A stretch of DNA of 64,000 nt from Sphingomonas cremea (GTDB lineage: Bacteria > Pseudomonadota > Alphaproteobacteria > Sphingomonadales > Sphingomonadaceae), in assembly GCF_021502585.1 (NCBI RefSeq), contig NZ_JAKFGM010000001.1, positions 682,001 to 746,000 of the forward strand. The letters are read 5' to 3'. Shown here piece by piece: positions 23,192-32,260 of the stretch; within the stretch, counting starts at the first letter, position 1; the number at the start of each line of letters is the position of its first letter. Under the pieces are notes generated by a model, which was not told the origin of the DNA, made no database searches, and saw nothing but the letters and a program-made list of their open reading frames with translations. The translations under genes and the position numbers were made by a program.

Positions 23192-23226
23192 GGGGCGCCG
23201 GGTCGACGGATCGGGCGCCCCTTATT
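23192..23226 (+). terminator. intrinsic terminator after the TPR gene
   Basis: GGGGCGCC and GGCGCCCC form an 8-bp GC stem around a 14-nt loop, followed by TTATT. It lies 36 nt after the TPR stop and separates that gene from the kinase-like gene. Confidence 0.7.
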
Positions 23227-23323
23227 CGTCCCAATATGGGATGGTTAATCCCCACCCCCTGTCGTGCGCAGCTCCGAGACCGCAAGGCTGGGGCGCAAAA
23301 AAGCGTGCAGGGGAAATGGGTAA

Positions 23324-24868
23324 GTGCGTTTCGACGACCGCCTTAGGACGGTAATGACCCAACCGGTCGCGGACTCGCACGACCGGACCGTCCGATGGCG
23401 CCAACTCGTCGATCTCCTGTCACGGCCACATGATGAAATCGACCCGGCGTTGCTCGATGCCGCGCTGACCATGGTTCGGTCGGGCGTCAAATCGGTTGCC
23501 CGGCCGATCCGCGCAGCAACGGCGCGCAGCATCGCCGGACGTGCCAGCGAGCCGCGCCTCATCGCCATATTCGCCGCCGATCGGCTTGATGTCGCCGCGC
23601 CGCTTCTTGCTGCCGCGCCGCTGGATGAGGCTGGGTGGGCGACGGTCATTTCGTCCGCGAGCGAGGAGGTCTCCGATTTTATCCGCACCATTCGCGGCGA
23701 CGCTGCACCGCCACCCGCCGGCGCCGAAACTCCACCGCAACCTGCGGAGCCTGCACCGTCGATCGGCGACATGGTGGCGCGGATCGAGCGGCTGAAGCAC
23801 AAACGCGAAGCATCCCCGGCCGAACCCGGCGAAGTCGTCGATGAAGCTCGCCCGCCACCCGCCCGGCCCGAGGCGGTTAGTGGGCCTGGACTGTTTCGCT
23901 GGGAATGCGACGCTTCGGGGCAGATCGGTTGGGTCGAAGGCGCACCGCGCGGGGCGCTGATCGGCCGCAGCCTGCCCGGCGACGAGGGCGCGCCGCGAGA
24001 GCTGGTTCGTGCCTTTACCGACCGGCTTCCGTTCGAAGGAGCGCCCATCAACATCCCGGCGCCGGCACTAGAAGGCGAATGGCGATTGAGCGGGATACCC
24101 GCTTTTTCGCCGGTCGATGGCCGCTTCCTTGGCTATCGCGGAATTGCCCGCCGAGAGGGCGAACCGGATGAGTTGGAGCCCGCCGCGCCTGATCTTGCCA
24201 TCGGCGCGGACGCAGAGGCGCTCCGCGAGACGATCCACGAGATAAAGACCCCGCTGAATGCGATTATCGGTTTTGCCGAAATCATCGACGGCCAATACCT
24301 CGGGCCGGCTCATCGAAACTACCGCCTTCGCGCGGCCGAGATTGTGGCACAGGCGAGGACATTGCTTGCCGCGATCGAAGATTTGGATTTTGCCGCCAGG
24401 ATAAGTCGCGGGCCGGGCGCGGGCCAAGCGGCTACCTTGGCCGACATCGTTCCGCCGCTTGCAGAGGAATGGGCCAACCAGGCGTCGAGCCGCGGGGTGC
24501 AGCTACGAATTGCTCCATTGAACGGCCAGGCCCGCCTGAAATTGGACAATGACCTGGCCAACAGGCTGCTCAAGCGCTTCATCGGCGCGGTTATCGAGGC
24601 CGCCGCCGCAGGAGAGTTGATCCGCATAGAAACCGGTGAGGGCAGGGGCCGCCTGACCATTTCAGCCACCCGTCCGGCCTCGACCGCGCACCTTGGCGAC
24701 AGCCAATTGCTGGATCCGTCCTATTCGACCGCTGCCGACGGAGAAGGGGCAAGACTAGGGCTAGGCTTTGCGCTGCGTCTGGTACGCGGCCTGGCAAGGC
24801 TGGCGGGCGGCGACCTTCGCCTGTCGCAATCGGAATTGACGCTGATCCTGCCGCTTGTTCGCGGCTGA
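23324..24868 (+). CDS. HisKA-type histidine kinase homologue with degenerate ATPase domain
   Basis: 514 residues, GTG start. The N-terminal 130 residues are Ala-rich helices resembling HEAT/DUF2336 repeats, followed by a Pro-rich linker, a PAS-like part and the dimerisation domain with H-box HEIKTPLNAIIGFAEII (phospho-acceptor His). The sequence around it resembles PleC/DivJ/PdhS kinases of alphaproteobacteria. The ATPase domain is odd: the N-box Asn is missing (FIGAVIEAAAAGELI), the DxGxG G1 box is absent, and only the GLGLGFALRLVRG G2 box is clear. No receiver domain, no membrane segments. It may be a phosphotransfer or pseudo-kinase protein. Confidence 0.82.
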   Translation: MRFDDRLRTVMTQPVADSHDRTVRWRQLVDLLSRPHDEIDPALLDAALTMVRSGVKSVARPIRAATARSIAGRASEPRLIAIFAADRLDVAAPLLAAAPLDEAGWATVISSASEEVSDFIRTIRGDAAPPPAGAETPPQPAEPAPSIGDMVARIERLKHKREASPAEPGEVVDEARPPPARPEAVSGPGLFRWECDASGQIGWVEGAPRGALIGRSLPGDEGAPRELVRAFTDRLPFEGAPINIPAPALEGEWRLSGIPAFSPVDGRFLGYRGIARREGEPDELEPAAPDLAIGADAEALRETIHEIKTPLNAIIGFAEIIDGQYLGPAHRNYRLRAAEIVAQARTLLAAIEDLDFAARISRGPGAGQAATLADIVPPLAEEWANQASSRGVQLRIAPLNGQARLKLDNDLANRLLKRFIGAVIEAAAAGELIRIETGEGRGRLTISATRPASTAHLGDSQLLDPSYSTAADGEGARLGLGFALRLVRGLARLAGGDLRLSQSELTLILPLVRG

Positions 24869-24911
24869 ATTGCCATGCTCACCAGTCCCCCGGACTGGCT
24901 GCGCGTGGCGA

Positions 24912-24986
24912 TGGTGGGCCCGGCAGGATTCGAACCTACAACCAAGCCGTTATGAGCGGCCAGCTCTACCGTTGAGCTACAGGCCC
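24912..24986 (-). tRNA. tRNA with CAU anticodon, probably tRNA-Ile2
   Basis: Complete 75-nt cloverleaf read on the minus strand, with encoded CCA. Acceptor GGGCCTG pairs with CGGGCCC; the D arm GCTC/GAGC, anticodon loop CTCATAA and T arm with TTCGAAT are all normal. The anticodon CAT fits elongator Met or the lysidine-modified Ile2. The extra-arm and stem sequence (CGGCTTGGTTG) is closer to Ile2 as I know it. Confidence 0.93.
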
Positions 24987-25009
24987 CACCCGTTATCGGG
25001 GTAATCTGA

Positions 25010-25129
<120 letters not shown>

Positions 25130-25172
25130 ACCGGAAAGGGCCGCCTAGCAGCGCATCATTGCGGGGAAAAGG

Positions 25173-25421
25173 CTAATTCGCCCTATTCGTGTCCTTGCTG
25201 TCTGCCTGGACCTCATCGACCTTGTTCCCGACCTTGTCGGCACTCTGCTGGACGTCATTGACGATGTCTTCCGCGATATTGCCTGCCTCGTTAGTGGCGG
25301 CGGCAACGCCGTTTTCAGCGACATCCTGGTTATATTCGACGCTCACGCTGTCGTTGGCGTCGTCCTTGGTTACCTGGCAGGCGGCGAGCGCCAGCAGGGG
25401 CAATGCAATAACTACTCGCAT
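25173..25421 (-). CDS. small predicted lipoprotein
   Basis: 82 residues. The start has GGAGGAAAG upstream. The signal MRVVIALPLLALAAC ends in a good lipobox (LAAC), so the mature protein is lipid-anchored. The rest is acidic, rich in Asp, Asn and Val with a heptad-like pattern (IVNDVQQSADKVGNKVDEVQ), suggesting a helix similar to entericidin-type or Lpp-like small lipoproteins. No function assigned. Located between tRNA-Pro and the M28 peptidase gene on the same strand. Confidence 0.75.
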   Translation of the reverse strand: MRVVIALPLLALAACQVTKDDANDSVSVEYNQDVAENGVAAATNEAGNIAEDIVNDVQQSADKVGNKVDEVQADSKDTNRAN

Positions 25422-25455
25422 GACTTTCCTCCCGGACCATGTGTCGGTCGGGGCT

Positions 25456-26835
25456 TTAACGCCGCTTGGGTCGTTTCGGCTCCTCAATGCTGCCCGACAG
25501 CACCCCAAGCACGGCGGTCCATGCCGCCACATTCTGCCGGAGTTGGGCGGGGTCGATCTTGTCCAGCGTATCGTCCGGAGTGTGATGAATGTCGAAATAT
25601 CGGGTGCCGTCCTGCGCAAGCGTGATGCCAGGCAGGCCGTCGGCAAGCATCGGACCAATGTCCGAGCCGTCCGCCTCCTCGAACTTGCCGGTAACGATGC
25701 CGATGGGTGCGAGCACCTTGCCAAGCGCTTCGGCTTCGGACCGCCGAGCTTCGCCCAGCTTGCTGTCGACACGGTAGATCCTGTCGGCGCCGAAATCGCT
25801 TTCGATCAGCGCATAATGCGGTTCCTTGCCATGCCTGGCGCGATAATCGAGACCACCGAACAGCCCCACTTCCTCCGCGCCGAACCATATGACGCGAATG
25901 GTCCGCAATGGCCGCCCGGCGTCCATGATCCGCTTGGCTGCGGCCGCGGCAATCGCCACACCGGCGCCGTCGTCGATCGCGCCAGTGCCCTGGTCCCAGC
26001 TGTCGAGGTGGCCGCCAACCAGGATCGGCGGCAGAGTCGGGTCCCGGCCCGGCACTTCGGCAATGACATTTCCGGACTGGCGCGTGCCGATGTTCTGGCT
26101 GACGAGAACCAGCCTCATCGTCACCGGCTGGCCGCGTTTCAGGATGCGAACCATCTGTTCGGCGTCCGGCACAGACAGCGCACCTGCCGGGATCGGCGTC
26201 GCTCCATCGGAGAAGACCTGTACGCCGGTATGCGGATTGCGGTGGTGGTCGGTACCGATCGAGCGAATTACGATCGCCAGCGCGCCTTTCTTGCTGGCAA
26301 CCGTGGGGCCTTGCCGCCGAGGGGCGCCGAACTGACCGTAGCCGATGCCATCGGACGTCGCGACCATCCGGTGGTCGATGAACACGATCTTGCCTTTTAC
26401 CGCGCTGTCGGGCGCGGCACGAAGCGCGTCGACGCTGTCGAAAGCAACAATTTCGCCGGTGATGCCCGCCGGGCCTGTCGAACCGCTATTGCCGAGCGCC
26501 GAGACGACCATACGCTGGGGGAAGGGTGCGATGATCTCCGCGCTTTCCTGTCCGCGCACCCATACCGGCATATCGAACGGTTCGACCCGGACATTGGCAA
26601 AGCCCATCGCGGTCAGTTTCTTCACCGCCCATTCGCGGGCACGTGCCTCTGCCTCGGTCCCGGCCAGGCGCGGGCCCACTTCCGTCGTCAGTCCCTCGAC
26701 GATGTCCCAGGCATAGTGGTCATTATCCAACGCAGCATCGCGCAGCCCGCCGACCTTCACCGGATCAGGAAGGGTCTGGGAGGCGAGGGGCGAAGCGGCG
26801 GCGAGCAGCGATGCTGCGGCAAGGGTACGAAGCAT
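25456..26835 (-). CDS. secreted M28 family zinc metallopeptidase with PA domain
   Basis: 459 residues from the Met at 26835 (signal MLRTLAAASLLAAASPLASQ); an in-frame ATG at 26895 with GGAG adds 20 residues. A PA insert domain in the middle third precedes the di-zinc peptidase domain with ligands in GGHLDSWDQGTGAIDDGAG (His and Asp), GAEEVG (catalytic Glu and Glu ligand), ESDFG (Asp) and FDIHHTPDDT (His). M28 enzymes are aminopeptidases or carboxypeptidases; this one is expected in the periplasm or outside the cell and supports peptide use. Confidence 0.93.
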   Translation of the reverse strand: MLRTLAAASLLAAASPLASQTLPDPVKVGGLRDAALDNDHYAWDIVEGLTTEVGPRLAGTEAEARAREWAVKKLTAMGFANVRVEPFDMPVWVRGQESAEIIAPFPQRMVVSALGNSGSTGPAGITGEIVAFDSVDALRAAPDSAVKGKIVFIDHRMVATSDGIGYGQFGAPRRQGPTVASKKGALAIVIRSIGTDHHRNPHTGVQVFSDGATPIPAGALSVPDAEQMVRILKRGQPVTMRLVLVSQNIGTRQSGNVIAEVPGRDPTLPPILVGGHLDSWDQGTGAIDDGAGVAIAAAAAKRIMDAGRPLRTIRVIWFGAEEVGLFGGLDYRARHGKEPHYALIESDFGADRIYRVDSKLGEARRSEAEALGKVLAPIGIVTGKFEEADGSDIGPMLADGLPGITLAQDGTRYFDIHHTPDDTLDKIDPAQLRQNVAAWTAVLGVLSGSIEEPKRPKRR

Positions 26836-26915
26836 GGGCGAAGAGCTAACGGCGACATGAAACATTGTCACCGCCGTTCGTCGAAAACCGGTCATAAAAA
26901 CTCCAACAATAGCGA

Positions 26916-27986
26916 TTAAAAAAGGCGCAGCTGATCGCCCTGGGGCGGTTCGAACAGGTCACGGCGCAACGGGATCTTCAACCGCGCCAAATCATGTTTG
27001 CGACAAGCGATGTCGAAGCGGGTCCTGATCAGGTCCGCCCACGGACCCTTGCCGCGCATTCGGGTGAAGAAATTGGGGTCATTGTCGCGGCCGTCCCTTA
27101 ACGATTGGATTGTCGCCATCACCTTCGCCGCGCGATCGGGATAATGCTCGTCGAGCCAGGCGCGAAACAGCGGCGCGACCTCATGCGGCAATCGGATGGG
27201 CAGGAAGGTTGCACCGCGTGCTCCAGCCTCAGAGGCGGCGGCGACGATCGATTCCAGCTCGTGATCGGTGATTTGAGGGATCACCGGAGCAATGGAGGCA
27301 AACACCGGGACACCGGCGCCACTTAACGTCTTGATGGCTGCCAGGCGCTTGCGCGGAGCGGGCGCGCGAGGTTCCAGCGTCTTGTGGACCTTCGGGTCGA
27401 GTGAGGTCACCGAAATCGCTACGGCCGCCAAGCCAAGCCTTGCCGCGGGCTCGATGATGTCGAGGTCGCGCAGCACCCGGTCTGACTTGGTGGTGATGGT
27501 GAAAGGGTGCCTGGTTTCCAGCAGCAGTTCGAGGATCGAGCGAGTAATCCGCCAATGATCCTCGATCGGCTGGTAGGGATCGGTGTTCGTCCCCAGCGCG
27601 ATCGGCGCCACTTCATATCCGGGCCGGGAAAGCGTTGCGTGCAGCAGCTTCTCGGCATCGGGCTTTGCGAACAGCCTGCTTTCGAAATCCACCCCAGGCG
27701 AAAGGTCGTGATAGGCGTGGGTCGGCCTCGCGAAACAATAGATGCAGCCATGCTCGCAGCCGCGATAGGGGTTGATCGAGCGGTCGAAGCCGATGTCCGG
27801 GGAGCGGTTTCGGGTTAAAATCGTCTTCGGCCGCTCGATCGTCACCGTCGTCCTGCGGGGGGCAATCCCGTCCAGGTCATCGACGCTGTCCAGCCAGTCG
27901 CCTTCCGCGACGCGCTCCTTCAGGTTGAAGCGCGTCGGTGTCGCATTGCGGGTTGCGCCCCGCGCCTTGATCGACTCGACCGGCAT
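26916..27986 (-). CDS. PA0069 family radical SAM protein
   Basis: 356 residues from Met at 27986. It carries the radical SAM cluster CEHGCIYC (C-x3-C-x2-C) about 80 residues in, within the family motif NPYRGCEHGCIYCFARPTH. The rest matches the Rv2578c/PA0069 group (photolyase-related SplB-like). Substrate is unknown. An alternative start is Met at 28016. It lies between the M28 peptidase and the lytic transglycosylase gene, same strand. Confidence 0.9.
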   Translation of the reverse strand: MPVESIKARGATRNATPTRFNLKERVAEGDWLDSVDDLDGIAPRRTTVTIERPKTILTRNRSPDIGFDRSINPYRGCEHGCIYCFARPTHAYHDLSPGVDFESRLFAKPDAEKLLHATLSRPGYEVAPIALGTNTDPYQPIEDHWRITRSILELLLETRHPFTITTKSDRVLRDLDIIEPAARLGLAAVAISVTSLDPKVHKTLEPRAPAPRKRLAAIKTLSGAGVPVFASIAPVIPQITDHELESIVAAASEAGARGATFLPIRLPHEVAPLFRAWLDEHYPDRAAKVMATIQSLRDGRDNDPNFFTRMRGKGPWADLIRTRFDIACRKHDLARLKIPLRRDLFEPPQGDQLRLF

Positions 27987-28028
27987 GGCGCGATCATGCG
28001 ACCGCGCGCAGAACATATCAAGAACAAA

Positions 28029-29786
28029 TCAACGCCGGCGTTGAGGAAAATCTGGCCATTTATGTTGGACCAGAGCCGTCAAGGTCGGCGTCTCTGCGCC
28101 CTCCAGCCCCTGGATCACCCACATGTTACGAAGGACCGACGGGACGTAGAAGCGGGTCTCCCAATAAGGGATGCTCTCGATCCACAGCAGCGGGTCGCCG
28201 CGGTCATAATAGGCCCAGCGCTCGACCGGGACGGGCCCGGCGTTGTAAGCGGCAATGACCTTGGGAAGCTGGCCGCGGGTAGCGGAACTGCCGCGGATCA
28301 GTTCGATGAAGGCCTGGCCATAATCGATATTGGTCAGCGGGTCCTTGAGGGCGGCGGCGCTGACGCTGGTGCCGCGGCTGCGGGCGGTATCTCCGGCGGT
28401 GCCGGGTCGTACCTGCATCAATCCAACGGCGCCGGCCGGGCTGACGGCGTCCGAGCGGAAATTGGATTCCTGGATGATGTGGGCATAGGCCAGCGCCGGA
28501 TCTACCCTCCAGCCATTGTATGGCGTCCAGTTGGGTATGGGGTAACGATCGGCGGCATCGACCTGGGCACCAGGCTGGCCGAAGTGCGCCAGCCAGAATT
28601 GTGCGCCGGGAAGGCCAAGCTTGTCGGCGATGCGTATCAGCGATCGCTGGTCGGCGGGGCTACCAATCTTGGACTGATGACGGAGCAGCTCCTCGGCGCT
28701 GGAGCGCATGCCGATCGCGACAAATTCCGTCGCCCGTCGAATATTTGGCAAGGCTTCGACCCGGCTCAGGTCGCGCGGAGCGGCGGTCTTGGGCAGCCTT
28801 TTGTCCATTCCAAGCACTTCGCGCGCCATCAGCCCATAAAAGCTTTCCTGCGATCGCGCGGCGGCGCGAAGGAGCGGAGCGACCTCCTTCGGCCGCCGGC
28901 TGGCCTGCGCCGCCCTGGCGGTCCAATAATAGGCGGCGGCGTTGAACTCCGGTTCGCGGGCTCGAGACGCCGCCTCGCGGAAAGCGCCATAGGCCGCGTT
29001 CCAGTCGGCCATGCGCCAGGCGGCAAGCCCGGATATCCAGGCCGCCTGGGCTGCCCAATCGCCCGTGGCGCCAAGCCGGCCCTGGTCGGCGATGCGCCGG
29101 GCATCCGCATCGCGGCCACCGACGTAATAGATCCAGGCGACCCGGTTCGCGGCCTCGGCTCGCGCCTCATAGGACAGGTTGGGATAAGCTTGCAGGTAAA
29201 GCGCTTCGGCACCCGGGCCGTCGTCGACCTTGACGTATGGCTCGAAGGCTAGGCGCAGCTCGTCCGCTACCGGCTCGCCCTCTACCGGCCGGGTCTTGCC
29301 CCGGCGCGGAGCGCTGCCCAGCGAAACCGTGGGACGAGGCCAGTAAATTGCGGGCGGTTCGACTGCACCGCGAGCCACCAGCATCCGCTGCAGCTGTGCC
29401 GCCTGGGGCAATTCCGGCGCTTCCGTCACGACGGCAAGAAGCGGGCCCAATTCGACCTTCGGGGAACCTTTGGCGGTAAATAGTTCGGCCTTCGCATAAG
29501 GCTTGAGCGGGTCGTCCGGCAGCCCGTCGATCCCGAGCCTCGCGCCCTCCCAATCCCCTTGGCCAATGGCCGCGAACACTCCACGCCAGTCCTTCGGAAT
29601 AACCTTGGGCGGGGGTGGCGGCGTCAAAGGCTGCAGGGGTTGGGTCGTGTTTGCTTGCGGCGCAGGCGCGGAGGGCTGTTCGGCCGTGGCCGACGGTTCA
29701 AGCGGGGCGAGAGGATCGGCGTCCTGTGCCAGGGCCGGACTGGCCAATGCGACGCTTGCACAGAAGATCAGGTTCAAACGCATCAA
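28029..29786 (-). CDS. soluble lytic murein transglycosylase
   Basis: 585 residues. A signal peptide (NLIFCASVALASPALAQ) precedes a Pro/Ala linker and a long helical superhelix (Slt70-like U-domain). The SLT catalytic domain is at the C-terminus with the catalytic Glu in IIQESNFRSDAVSPAGAVGL and MQVRPGTA, then AYNAGP. It cleaves peptidoglycan to form 1,6-anhydro-muropeptides in the periplasm. Its start overlaps the stop of the UDG-like gene (ATGATG), so the two are co-transcribed. Confidence 0.94.
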   Translation of the reverse strand: MMRLNLIFCASVALASPALAQDADPLAPLEPSATAEQPSAPAPQANTTQPLQPLTPPPPPKVIPKDWRGVFAAIGQGDWEGARLGIDGLPDDPLKPYAKAELFTAKGSPKVELGPLLAVVTEAPELPQAAQLQRMLVARGAVEPPAIYWPRPTVSLGSAPRRGKTRPVEGEPVADELRLAFEPYVKVDDGPGAEALYLQAYPNLSYEARAEAANRVAWIYYVGGRDADARRIADQGRLGATGDWAAQAAWISGLAAWRMADWNAAYGAFREAASRAREPEFNAAAYYWTARAAQASRRPKEVAPLLRAAARSQESFYGLMAREVLGMDKRLPKTAAPRDLSRVEALPNIRRATEFVAIGMRSSAEELLRHQSKIGSPADQRSLIRIADKLGLPGAQFWLAHFGQPGAQVDAADRYPIPNWTPYNGWRVDPALAYAHIIQESNFRSDAVSPAGAVGLMQVRPGTAGDTARSRGTSVSAAALKDPLTNIDYGQAFIELIRGSSATRGQLPKVIAAYNAGPVPVERWAYYDRGDPLLWIESIPYWETRFYVPSVLRNMWVIQGLEGAETPTLTALVQHKWPDFPQRRR

Positions 29787-30487
29787 TCATTCTCGCTCAT
29801 CAACAGCAGGAGATCCCGCCAGGAGAGCGCCTTGTCAGATGGCCGCTGCAACAGCCAGCGCGGATGGAAGGTTGCAACCGTGCGGATTCCTTCGATCCGA
29901 TGGACACGGCTTCGCGCCTTGGCCAACGGTTCGCCGAGCAGCGCGCGAGCGGGGGCGTCGCCAAAGAGGAGCAATCGTTCAGGCCTGGCCAAGCGGATAT
30001 GGTCACGCGCGATGGCCGCACAGGGTTCCAATTCCCCGTTGAATCGCGCTCCCGGCGTATAAAAGCAGGTCAATGACGCGACATAGGCCGCGTCCGGTTC
30101 GATACCGATTGCCGCCAGCATGTTTTTGGCGAGGCCCCAGGCTTCGCCGCCGATTAGTTTTCCGTCGGCCGCATCCTCCCTGCCGGGAAGATCGGACATC
30201 AGCATCAATTTGGCGCCTTCGATCCCCTGGGGCGCAATTCGAATCGCACCTGGTCGATCCATCGGCAAGCCGATGCCTGTCGCCAGCCAGTCCTGGAAGG
30301 CGGCCAGGGTTCCGGCTTGCTCGGCCATTGCCACGGGATATGGCTGATCGAGCGGTGCAGCCGTCGGACTCCGGCGAAGCCAATCGCGCGGCGATTCGCC
30401 GACAGGCTCATCCACGCCCGCCTCAATCCACCAGCCGATCAGGCTGTCGGCCGCTTTGCGGTCAATCGCTTGCATTTCCCCACCCAT
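29783..30487 (-). CDS. uracil-DNA glycosylase superfamily protein, family-4-like without the cluster cysteines
   Basis: 234 residues. The C-terminal half has glycosylase features: LMLMSDLPGREDAADGKLIG (a loop in place of the GEAPG water-activating motif), LLLFGDAPARALLG, and the DNA-intercalation-type motif TFHPRWLLQRPSDKALSW. The N-terminal Cys pair that binds the 4Fe-4S cluster in family 4 is absent and only two Cys are present, so it is a divergent, possibly inactive member. The start at 30487 is preferred; ATG 30475 is close by. It overlaps the lytic transglycosylase gene. Confidence 0.78.
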   Translation of the reverse strand: MGGEMQAIDRKAADSLIGWWIEAGVDEPVGESPRDWLRRSPTAAPLDQPYPVAMAEQAGTLAAFQDWLATGIGLPMDRPGAIRIAPQGIEGAKLMLMSDLPGREDAADGKLIGGEAWGLAKNMLAAIGIEPDAAYVASLTCFYTPGARFNGELEPCAAIARDHIRLARPERLLLFGDAPARALLGEPLAKARSRVHRIEGIRTVATFHPRWLLQRPSDKALSWRDLLLLMSEND

Positions 30488-30613
30488 CCGCCTTCTGTCA
30501 TCCAAGGTTGACGGCGCGGTCAAGGAATTGGCAGGGCTGGCAAGGCCGAAAGACGGTGCAGCGCGACGAGAGGCGCAAACCGAACCGCGCGAGCGGGAGA
30601 GCGAGGAGAGCGA

Positions 30614-32260
30614 ATGACCCAGCGCGAATCGATGGAATATGACGTCGTCATCGTCGGCGCGGGCGTCGCCGGGCTGGCTGCCGCGATCCGGTTGAAGCAG
30701 CGGGGCGAGGAGAAGGGCCGCGACATCTCGGTCTGCGTCCTTGAAAAGGGCAGCGAAGTTGGCGCGCACATCCTGTCAGGCGCGGTGATCGATCCGAAAG
30801 CGATCGACGAGCTGATCCCGGACTGGCGTGAAAAGGACAGTCCGCTCACCGTCCCGGTCACCGATAATCTTCACTGGGTGCTCAGCAAGAAGCGCAAGTG
30901 GGCCATTCCGCAATTCCTGGTGCCGCCCTTCATGCACAATGACGGGAAATATACGGCCAGCCTCGGCAATGTGACGCGCTGGCTGGCGGGGCAGGCAGAG
31001 GCGCTTGGAGTCGAAATATTCCCCGGATTCGCGGCCGCGGAGGTGCTGTTCAGCGACGATGGATCGGTCATGGGCGTCGCCACCGGCGATATGGGCGTGG
31101 CGCGCGACGGCACGCACAAGCCCGACTACCAGCCGGGAATGGAGCTTCATGCCCGCTATACTTTCTTTGCCGAAGGCGCCCGCGGTCACCTGACCAAGGA
31201 GCTGACCCGGATCTTCGATTTGAGGAAGGACAGTGGGCCACAGGTATTCGGTATTGGAATCAAGGAACTGTGGGACGTTCCTGCTGACAAACATCAACCA
31301 GGGCGAGTGATTCATACCCAAGGCTGGCCGCTGAACGACGCTTGGGGCGGGGGATTTCTCTATCATCAGGCCAATGGCCAGGTTGCGCTCGGTTTCGTCG
31401 TCGCGCTTGACTACAAGAACCCATACCTCTCGCCATTCGAGGAATTCCAGCGCTGGAAGACGCATCCGGCGATCCGCGCCGAGATCGAAGGCGGCAAGCG
31501 GGTCAGCTATGGCGCGCGGGCGATCAACGAAGGCGGATGGCAGGCCATTCCGACACTGGCATTCCCGGGCGGCGCGCTGATCGGCTGCGCCGCGGGCTTC
31601 GTCAATGTGCCGCGGATCAAGGGCAGCCACACTGCGATGAAATCGGGCATGCTTGCAGCCGAGGCGGCATTCGAGGCCGTTGCCGCCGACCGTCGCGGAG
31701 ATATGCTGGATTCCTACGAACCCGCCGTCCGCTCAAGCTGGATCGCCGACGAACTCAAGATCGTCCGCAATGCCCAGCCCGCGGTGTCGCGCTGGGGTGG
31801 AACGGTTGGCACCGCATTTGCCGGGCTCGACATGTGGCTCAACTATCTGAAGCTCAGGACGCCGTGGACACTCAGGCACCATGCCGACCACACGCAGATT
31901 GGCCGCAAGGAACATTACCAGCCGATCGATTACCCCAAGCCCGACGGCAAGCTCACCTTCGATCGCCTCGGATCCGTGTTCATTTCGAACACCAATCATG
32001 AGGAGGATCAGCCGATCCACCTGACGCTCAAGGACGCCGAGGTGCCGATCAAGGTCAATCTCGCGCTCTACGACGCGCCGGAGCAACGCTATTGCCCGGC
32101 GGGCGTTTACGAGATTGTCGAAGAAGGCGGTTCACCGCGGCTTCAGATCAACGCGCAGAACTGCGTCCACTGCAAGACTTGTGATATCAAGGATCCGACC
32201 CAGAACATTAACTGGGTCGTTCCGGAAGGTGGCGGAGGACCGAATTATCCGAACATGTGA
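30614..32260 (+). CDS. electron transfer flavoprotein-ubiquinone oxidoreductase
   Basis: 548 residues. It passes electrons from ETF to ubiquinone at the inner membrane, linking fatty-acid and amino-acid oxidation to respiration. The FAD motif VVIVGAGVAGLAAAIRLKQ is N-terminal; the 4Fe-4S site is in the C-terminal CVHCKTCDIKDPTQNINW. The symbol etfD or fixC-like names vary, so none is given. The GAGCGAGGAGAGCGA run just before the ATG acts as a ribosome-binding site. The downstream TPR gene overlaps its 3' end. Confidence 0.97.
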   Translation: MTQRESMEYDVVIVGAGVAGLAAAIRLKQRGEEKGRDISVCVLEKGSEVGAHILSGAVIDPKAIDELIPDWREKDSPLTVPVTDNLHWVLSKKRKWAIPQFLVPPFMHNDGKYTASLGNVTRWLAGQAEALGVEIFPGFAAAEVLFSDDGSVMGVATGDMGVARDGTHKPDYQPGMELHARYTFFAEGARGHLTKELTRIFDLRKDSGPQVFGIGIKELWDVPADKHQPGRVIHTQGWPLNDAWGGGFLYHQANGQVALGFVVALDYKNPYLSPFEEFQRWKTHPAIRAEIEGGKRVSYGARAINEGGWQAIPTLAFPGGALIGCAAGFVNVPRIKGSHTAMKSGMLAAEAAFEAVAADRRGDMLDSYEPAVRSSWIADELKIVRNAQPAVSRWGGTVGTAFAGLDMWLNYLKLRTPWTLRHHADHTQIGRKEHYQPIDYPKPDGKLTFDRLGSVFISNTNHEEDQPIHLTLKDAEVPIKVNLALYDAPEQRYCPAGVYEIVEEGGSPRLQINAQNCVHCKTCDIKDPTQNINWVVPEGGGGPNYPNM

